From contig OZ023214.1 in the NCBI GenBank assembly GCA_963995525.1, positions 52,971,678-53,035,677 of the forward strand: a stretch of DNA of 64,000 nucleotides, given 5' to 3'. This document shows positions 23,401-32,400 of this stretch, one piece after another. The notes beneath the pieces are model-generated. The model had not been told where the DNA came from. It saw nothing but the letters and a program-made list of their open reading frames with translations, and searched no databases. Position 1 is the first letter of the stretch; the number at the start of each line of letters is the position of its first letter. Made by a program: the position numbers and the translations under genes. The DNA comes from Escarpia spicata (lineage: Eukaryota > Annelida > Polychaeta > Sabellida > Siboglinidae).

Positions 23401-26400
23401 CACCAAAAATCCCCCGACTCCCCAGCAAGGCTTCATGTCTGCGGCACATGCATATCCCACCCTCTACCACCCAGGAAATTGCAATAATCAAGTCTACCGC
23501 TAACAATTGAAGGAGAGAAGGATCCTCTGTAGTAAGGCAAACTATATATTAGTTTGGTTTGTGTGAAGTAGACCTGTGACCTGTTGAGTTGATGAGGTTT
23601 CTATGGATGACACAAATAAAGAAGTAAGTAGACATGTCAGACAAAGTGACCTGCGGAGTTGATGAAGTGTCTGTGGATGACACAAGTCAAACAAGTAAGT
23701 AGGTCAGACAAAGTGACCTATTGATTTGATGAAGTGCCTGGGGATGACACAATTAAACAAGTAGGTCAGACAAAGTGACCTGTTGAGTTGATGAGATGTC
23801 TGAGGATGACTTAAGTAAACAAGTAAGTAGGTCAGACAAAGTGGCCTGCTGAGCTGATGAGGTGTTTGTGGATGACACAAATAAACAAGTAAGTAGCAGG
23901 TCACACAAAGTGACCTGTTGAGTTGGTGACATGTCTGAGAATGACACAAGTAAACAAGTAGGTCAAATTGACCTGCTGAGTTGATGAGGTATCTATGGAT
24001 AACACAAATATACAAGTAGACATGTCAGACGAAGTGAACTGCTGAGTTGATGAGGTGTCTGAGGATGACACAAGTTAACAAGGAAGTAGACAGTAAGTAG
24101 GTCAGACAAAGTGGCCTGCTGAGCTGATAAGGTGTCTGTGGATGACACAAGTAAACGGGTAATTAGCAGGTGAGACAAAGTGACCTGTTGAGTTGATAAC
24201 ATATCTGAGAATGGCACAAGTAAACAAGTAAGTAGTTCAAAGTGACCTGCTGAGTTGATGAGGTGTCTGTGGTGACACAAGTAAACAGTAGGTCAGACAA
24301 AGTGACCTGCTGGGTTGGTGAGGTGTCTGTGGATGACACAAGTAAACAAGTAGACAGGTAAGACAAAGTGACCTGCCGAGTTGATGAGGTTTCTGAGGAT
24401 GATTCAAGTAAACAAGCAAGTTGACAGGTCAAACAAAGTGACCTGCCGAGTTGATGAGGTTTCTGTTGATGTCACAAATAAACAAGTAAGTAGACAGGTC
24501 AGACAAAGGGACCTGTTGAGTTGATGAGGTGTCTGAGGATCGCCAGGACAGCCATCTTTGTCTTGTCATTGTTTGGCTCCAACTTCTGCAGCAGGAAGTT
24601 GACCAGACGGTCAGAGAAAGGCACCACTGAAACACACAGCCATTGTCTGTTAAGCAACAAATGTACAAACAAACACAACCAACAGTCTATCATCCGTCAG
24701 AATGCTTTCTCCAGATGTTTAGGCTGTGCAGACAAATACAGATTACTTTGAATGATGTAGTCGCTGAATTCAAAAAGTGAAGTTCTAGAGTCTCAAAAGT
24801 ACAATCACATGACACATTAATAATGTAGCAAAAACAAACAATTTCATCCAAAAGATGTGTTTAGTATTTACCATATCCATTCTAAAGGGCCTAGTATATG
24901 TCACTGGCAACAACAAACCTCAATGGCAAGCGGCAAAATAAAAACCGGTCTAATCGGAATTACACAGAGCCTAGCATACATACAATGGCAAACCGCTCGA
25001 CAACAAAACTGCCTAAAGGCAAACTGTCGAGTATTAAAACAAGAGATTTTCGAAAAACTGCCAAACCAAGATTTACTCTGACCAATCAGTGCTGATGTTT
25101 TAGCGTCGTAAAATTGCACATGTTCCAATATAGCGCTGTAAACACAACATAAAATTGCAGATTCAATGGTTTATAGTTTTGTTTAAATTTATGTAATTTG
25201 ATTTTTAGGAATCCAGTGAATATCATATTTAATTAGAAGCTCAACATTCAATTCTTTGCAGAAGGAACATATTTTTTATAAGGCATAACAAAATAAGTGA
25301 GCAATACATAGTTACGTAGATACAATTTAAAATGGTAATGGATAATGAATTTGCGGCGAGTGTCATTATAATTACACTCCATCCCATCCCGTTTATAAAA
25401 ATTCCAAGAAGAAGTTGGCTGTTTGGCAGGTCGTAGTGATAGGATTCAAGCTGGACATGACCGATAAGTGATAATTAATAGACATAATGCAACAAAAGTT
25501 TTGATGTCAGTATAAATATAGTATGCACAGGCACAACTGCTTGGACTTGATTTTTGCTGAAGCACCCCTTCAGTTCGTGTTTGAAACAATACAAATAATC
25601 CGCGCTAGGCTGCTTTCTTCTTTCATTCAATGCCTTCTTGTATAATGCCGACAAACTGCTCATGTGACCAATTTGCATATACCATTGAAGATTACCCCGC
25701 TATGTGTACTAGGCTCTGTTCGCAGTTTGCCACTTTGCCGTCGAAGTTTAGTCGTTGCCGTCGACTTGTGTACTAGGCTCTTAATAAACTCTTCCTACCC
25801 TAATTTCACAACAAACAACTAGAAGTGTTGAGTGTTTGCTCACCAAGGATGGCGAAACAACGCAGCACTTCATTGTGGTTCTTCACTGTCATTGGCACAC
25901 TGTAGTCCACGGGCTGACAAATCTGGCAAGACAAAAAATAAACAAGACAGCATCAATAAAATACATTGTGAATAAACAGAAACATCAATTTGTTGAAAAA
26001 CTAACACTACCTTCTGTTGTCTCTGGAAATGATATTTATTGTTGTTTGACTTACCAGTGGAAAGAGGACAGACAGTAGATTGTCTAGGTGTTGTTTGACT
26101 TACCAGTGGAAAGGGTACTGTCAGCAGGTTGTCTAGGTGTTGTATGACTTACCAGTGGAAAGGGTACTGTCAGCAGGTTGTCTAGGTGTTGTATGACTTA
26201 CCAGTGGAAAGGGTACTGTCAGCAGGTTGTCTAGGTGTTGTATGACTTACCAGTGGAAAGGGCACTGTCAGCAGGTTGTCTAGGTGTTGTATGACTTACC
26301 AGTGGAAAGGGCACTGTCAGCAGGTTGTCTAGGTGTTGTATGACTTACCAGTGGAAAGGGTACTGTCAGCAGGTTGTCTAGGTGTTGTATGACTTACCAG

Positions 26401-29400
26401 TGGAAAGGGCACTGTCAGTAGGTTGTCTAGGTGTTGTATGACTTACCAGTGGAAAGGGTACTGTCAGTAGGTTGTCTAGGTGTTGTATGACTTACCAGTG
26501 GAAAGGGCACTGTCAGTAGGTTGTCTAGGTGTTGTATGACTTACCAGTGGAAAGGGTACTGTCAGCAGGTTGTCTAGGTGTTGTATGACTTACCAGTGGA
26601 AAGGGTACTGTCAGTAGGTTGTCTAGGTGTTGTATGACTTACCAGTGGAAAGGGTACTGTCAGCAGGTTGTCTAGGTGTTGTATGACTTACCAGTGGAAA
26701 GGGTACTGTCAGTAGGTTGTCTAGGTGTTGTATGACTTACCAGTGGAAAGAGGACAGACAGTAGGTTGTCTAGGTGTTGTTTGACTTACCAGTGGAAAGG
26801 GCACTGTCAGTAGGTTGTCTAGGTGTTGTTTGACTTACCAGTGGAAAGGGTACTGTCAGCAGGTTGTCTAGGTGTTGTATGACTTACCAGTGGAAAGGGT
26901 ACTGTCAGCAGGTTGTCTAGGTGTTGTATGACTTACCAGTGGAAAGGGCACTGTCAGTAGGTTGTCTAGGTGTTGTATGACTTACCAGTGGAAAGAGGAC
27001 AGACAGTAGGTTGTCTAGGTGTTGTTTGACTTACCAGTGGAAAGTCAAACAACACCTAGACAACAACAGGTTGTCTAGGTGTTGTATGACTTACCAGTGG
27101 AAAGGGCACTGTCAGTAGGTTGTCTAGGTGTTGTTTGACTTACCAGTGGAAAGGGCACTGTCAGTAGGTTGTCTAGGTGTTGTTTGACTTACCAGTGGAA
27201 AGGGTACTGTCAGCAGGTTGTCTAGGTGTTGTATGACTTACCAGTGGAAAGGGTACTGTCAGCAGGTTGTCTAGGTGTTGTATGACTTACCAGTGGAAAG
27301 GGCACTGTCAGTAGGTTGTCTAGGTGTTGTATGACTTACCAGTGGAATGAGGACAGACAGTAGGTTGTCTAGGTGTTGTATGACTTACCAGTGGAAAGAG
27401 GACAGACAGTACATTGTCTAGGTGTTGTTTGACTTACCAGTGGAAAGGGCACTGTCAGTAGGTTGTCTAGGTGTTGTATGACTTACCAGTGGAATGAGGA
27501 CAGACAGTAGGTTGTCTAGGTGTTGTATGACTTACCAGTGGAATGAGGACAGACAGTAGGTTGTCTAGGTGTTGTATGACTTACCAGTGGAAAGAGGACA
27601 GACAGTAGGTTGTCTAGGTGTTGTATGACTTACCTGTGGAAAGAGGACATGCAGTAGGTTGTCTAGGTGTTGTTTGACTTACTAGTGGAAAGGGCACTGT
27701 CAGCAGGTTGTCTAGGTGTTGTATGACTTACCAGTGGAAAGGGCAGTGTCAGTAGGTTGTCTAGGTGTTGTTTGACTTACCAGTGGAAAGTCAAACAACA
27801 CCTAGACAACAACAGGTTGTCTAGGTGTTGTATGACTTACCAGTGGAAAGAGGACAGACAGTAGATTGTCTAGGTGTTGTTTGACTTACCAGTGGAAAGG
27901 GCACTGTCAGTAGGTTGTCTAGGTGTTGTATGACTTACCAGTGGAAAGAGGACAGACAGTAGGTTGTCTAGGTGTTGTATGACTTACCAGTGGAAAGAGG
28001 ACAGACAGTAGGTTGTCTAGGTGTTGTTTGACTTACTAGTGGAAAGGGCACTGTCAGCAGGTTGTCTAGGTGTTGTATGACTTACCAGTGGAAAGGGCAC
28101 TGTCAGTAGGTTGTCTAGGTGTTGTATGACTTACCAGTGGAAAGAGGACAGACAGTAGATTGTCTAGGTGTTGTTTGACTTACCAGTGGAAAGGGCACTG
28201 TCAGCAGGTTGTCTAGGTGTTGTATGACTTACCAGTGGAAAGGGCACTGTCAGTAGGTTGTCTAGGTGTTGTATGACTTACCAGTGGAAAGAGGACAGAC
28301 AGTAGGTTGTCTAGGTGTTGTATGACTTACCAGTGGAAAGAGGACAGACAGTAGGTTGTCTAGGTGTTGTTTGACTTACCAGTGGAAAGGGCACTGTCAG
28401 CAGGTTGTCCAGGTGTTGTATGACTTACCAGTGGAAAGGGCACTGTCAGTAGGTTGTCTAGGTGTTGTATGACTTACCAGTGGAAAGAGGACAGACAGTA
28501 GATTGTCTTGGTGTTGTATGACTTACCAGTGGAAAGGGCACTGTCAGTAGGTTGTCTAGGTGTTGTATGACTTACCAGTGGAAAGAGGACAGACAGTAGG
28601 TAGTCTAGGTGTTGTTTGACTTACCAGTGGAAAGAGGACAGACAGTAGGTTGTCTAGGTGTTGTTTGACTTACCAGTGGAAAGAGGACATACAGTAGGTT
28701 GTCTAGATGTTGTTTTACTTACCAGTGGAAAGAGGACAGACAATAGATTGTCTAGGTGTTGTTTGACTTACCAGTGGAAAGAGGACAGACAATAGGTAGT
28801 CTAGGTGTTGTTTGACTTACCAGTGGAAAGGGCACTGTCAGTAGGTTGTCTAGGTGTTGTTTGACTTACCAGTGGAAAGAGGACAGACAGTAGGTTGTCT
28901 AGGTGTTGTTTGACTTACCAGTGGAAAGAGGACATACAGTAGGTTGTCTAGATGTTGTTTTACTTACCAGTGGAAAGAGGACAGACAATAGATTGTCTAG
29001 GTGTTGTTTGACTTACCAGTGGAAAGAGGACAGACAATAGGTAGTCTAGGTGTTGTTTGACTTACCAGTGGAAAGGGCACTGTCAGTAGGTTGTCTAGGT
29101 GTTGTTTGACGTACCAGTGGAAAGAGGACAGACAGTAGGTTGTCTAGGTGTTGTTTGACTTACCAGTGGAAAGATGACAGACAGTTGGTTATCTAGGTGT
29201 TGTTTGACTTACCAGTGGAAAGAGGACAGACAGAAGGTTGTCTAGCTGCACACCAACAACTGAGCTGCCATTCTGCACCATGGCGTCAAGTAGCAGAGAA
29301 AGTCCCTGTTGGCACAAGCATTGCTTTGTCAATAACTGAGTGCACTGCATGCTGCTACTGTTGCATCCTAAATCATGTGAATAATGTTTGATGACATACC

Positions 29401-32400
29401 TTTAAGCTATGCAACAAGTAGAGATTTTAATTTTAATTTGCCACATGCATGGAGGATTGCTGATGGAATTTGAACAGTACATACGACATGCACACACAAT
29501 GACACTGAAGGAACGTATGTAGTGGTTGCATTCACACTGATAGCAATATATTCAATACAATATATACTTCAGGTGTTACAAGATAAGGAAGGAAATGTAA
29601 GAACTCAACACTGCAGAAGTTACAAGAAAAGTAAGAACTAAACACTGTAACAGTTACAAATGATGAAAGGGGAAAACAACACTGCAGGAGAAGTGAGACT
29701 AAGGTAAAGCGTATCTCACCAGGGTGATATTGTAGGGTTCTAGGTTCCTGCGGTAGAGGCCGAGGATGGCTGGAAGCAGACGAGGAAACTGTTCGTCCAA
29801 CTTGGTCCGACTCATGATGTAAGACATGCGACCTAGAGCCTCCACGACGATCAGCTTCAACTGCAACATAACTAATTTTCATATAACAATACTACTGTTA
29901 TCCATATAATAAAATCAACAACTTGTGGTTAGCATCGTACTGCCAAAAGAACAAATCATTAATGGTATGACATTAAATAATTAAACTTTCAGCAATAATT
30001 GTATATGTTCAACAACTATCAAAATTATAACATCAAATTATTTGAGAAAATCAACTTAGGTTTTCATGCTGATTTTATTGGGGCTGTAGCCACAGCTTAC
30101 CTTCACCTTGTAGCCACAGCTTACCTTCACCTTGTAGCCACAGCTTACCTTCACCTTGTAGCCACAGCTTACCTTCACCTCCTTTGACTGCAGCCAAAGT
30201 GTGAAGAGAATATCGTACGCTGCGTCCATTTCTTGAGAATAAACCTCTTTGCGTACGGATGGGTCTGGAGCTGTTTCAAGGTTTGCTGCGTAGTCCATTA
30301 TTGCTTCGCTGAACTTGGCAATAGCTTCAAATAAAAGAATTTCATAAGTGTTTACTGCTGGAATTTACCCAAGTTCAGAATTTTGCTTCAGTGGTGTTTA
30401 CTGCTACAGTAACACTGTGTATGATGTAATATCATTAGATTCCTGATGTGAGTAGAAACAAGTACCTGATGCAAGTAGAAACAAGTACCTGATGCAAGTA
30501 GAAACAAGTACCTGATGCAAGTAGAAACAAGTAACTGATGTGAGTAGAAACAAGTACCTGATACAAGTAGAAACAAGTACCTGATACAAATAGAAACAAG
30601 TACCTGATGCATGTACAAAGAAATACCTGATATGAGTAGAAAGAAGGATCTGATGTGAGTAGAAACAAGCATTTGATGTGAGTAGAAACAAACATCTGAT
30701 GTGAGTAGAAACAAGCATTTTATGTGAGTAGAAACAAGCATTTGATGTGAGTAGAAACAAACATCTGATGTGAGTAGAAACAAGCATTTGATGTGAGTAG
30801 AAACAAGCATTTGATGTCAGTAAAAACAAGCATTTGATGTCAGTAGAAACAAGCATTTGATGTGAGTAGAAACAAGCATTTGATGTCAGTAGAAACAAGC
30901 ATTTGATGTCAGTAGAAACAAGCATTTGATGTCAGTAGAAACAAGCATTTGATGTCAGTAGAAACAACCATTTGATGTCAGTAGAAACAAGCATTTGATG
31001 TCAGTAGAAACAAGCATTTGATGTCAGTAGAAACAAGCATCTGATGTGAGTGGAAACAAGCATCTGATGTGAGTGGAAACAAGTACCTGATACAAGTAGA
31101 AACAAGTACCTGATGTCAGTAGAAACAAGTACCTGATGCAAGTAGAAACAAGTACCTGAGGAGAAGATCCACTTCATGTTGTCTTGCTTCGCCATTCCCA
31201 TCACAGACAAAGTGGTTCCCAGGACAACCTTGAGGAATGGCACCATGTCATACACTGAAACCAAACAGCACCATGTTATACACTAAAACCAAACAGCACC
31301 ATGTTATACACTAAAACCAAACAGCACCATGTTATACACTAAAACCAAACAGCACCATGTCATACACTGAAACCAAACAGCACCATGTTATACACTAAAA
31401 CCAAACAGCACCATGCCATACACTAAAACCAAACAGCTCCATCTTCTACACTGAAACCAAACAGCACCATGTTATACACTAAAACCAAACAGCACCATGT
31501 TGTACACTGAAACCAAACGGCACCATGCCATACACTGAAACCAAACGGCACAATGTCTAACACTGAAACCAAACGGCACAATGTCGTACACTGAAACCAA
31601 ACGGCACCATGTCGTACACTGAAACCAAACGGAACCATGTTATACACTAAAACCAAACAGCTCCATCTTCTACACTGAAACCAAACAGTACCATGTCATA
31701 CACTAAAACCAAACAGCACCATGTTGTACACTGAAACCAAACAGCACCATGTCATACACTGAAACCAAACAGCACCATGTTGTACTCTGAAACCAAACAG
31801 CACCATGCCATACATTGAAACCAAACAGCACCATGTTGTACACTGAAACCAAACGGCACCATGCCATACACTGAAACCAAACGGCACAATGTCTAACACT
31901 GAAACCAAACAGCACCATGTCTAACACTGAAACCAAACGGCACAATGTCGTACACTGAAACCAAACGGCACCATGTCGTACACTGAAACCAAACGGCACC
32001 TTGTCGTACACTGAAACCAAACGGCACCATGTCGTACACTGAAACCAAACGGCACCATGTCGTACTGAAACCAAACGGCACCATGTCGTACACTGAAACC
32101 AAACGGCACCATGTCATACACTGAAACCAAATGGCACCATGTCGTACACTGAAACCAAACGGCACCATGTCGTACAATTAAATCAAACGACACCATGTCA
32201 TACACTGAAACCAACAGCACCATGTCGTACAATGAAACCAAATGAGAAAATCACAATACAGTGATGTGATGTTATCCACACTGTAGTGGCAGCCTAGTGT
32301 CACACCAACAGATGTGGTCCCTTCCACAGCCCCCACCTGCCTCTAACTACACCTCAGTACACTCACTCCATCACACCTGCCTCTAACTACACCTCAGTAC

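Noticed and set aside
29532..29882. 116-codon minus frame over exon 6
   Set aside because: A shadow frame. The frame LKLIVVEALG.. with proper splice sites matches MROH1.
30388..30925. 140-173-codon open frames on the minus strand
   Set aside because: They are frames of the 23-bp array; a stop-free unit gives long frames in several phases. No splice-consistent coding context.
31423..32241. Repetitive minus-strand frames of VSVYDMVPFGF type
   Set aside because: They are repeated copies of exon 4's start, not a separate repeat protein.
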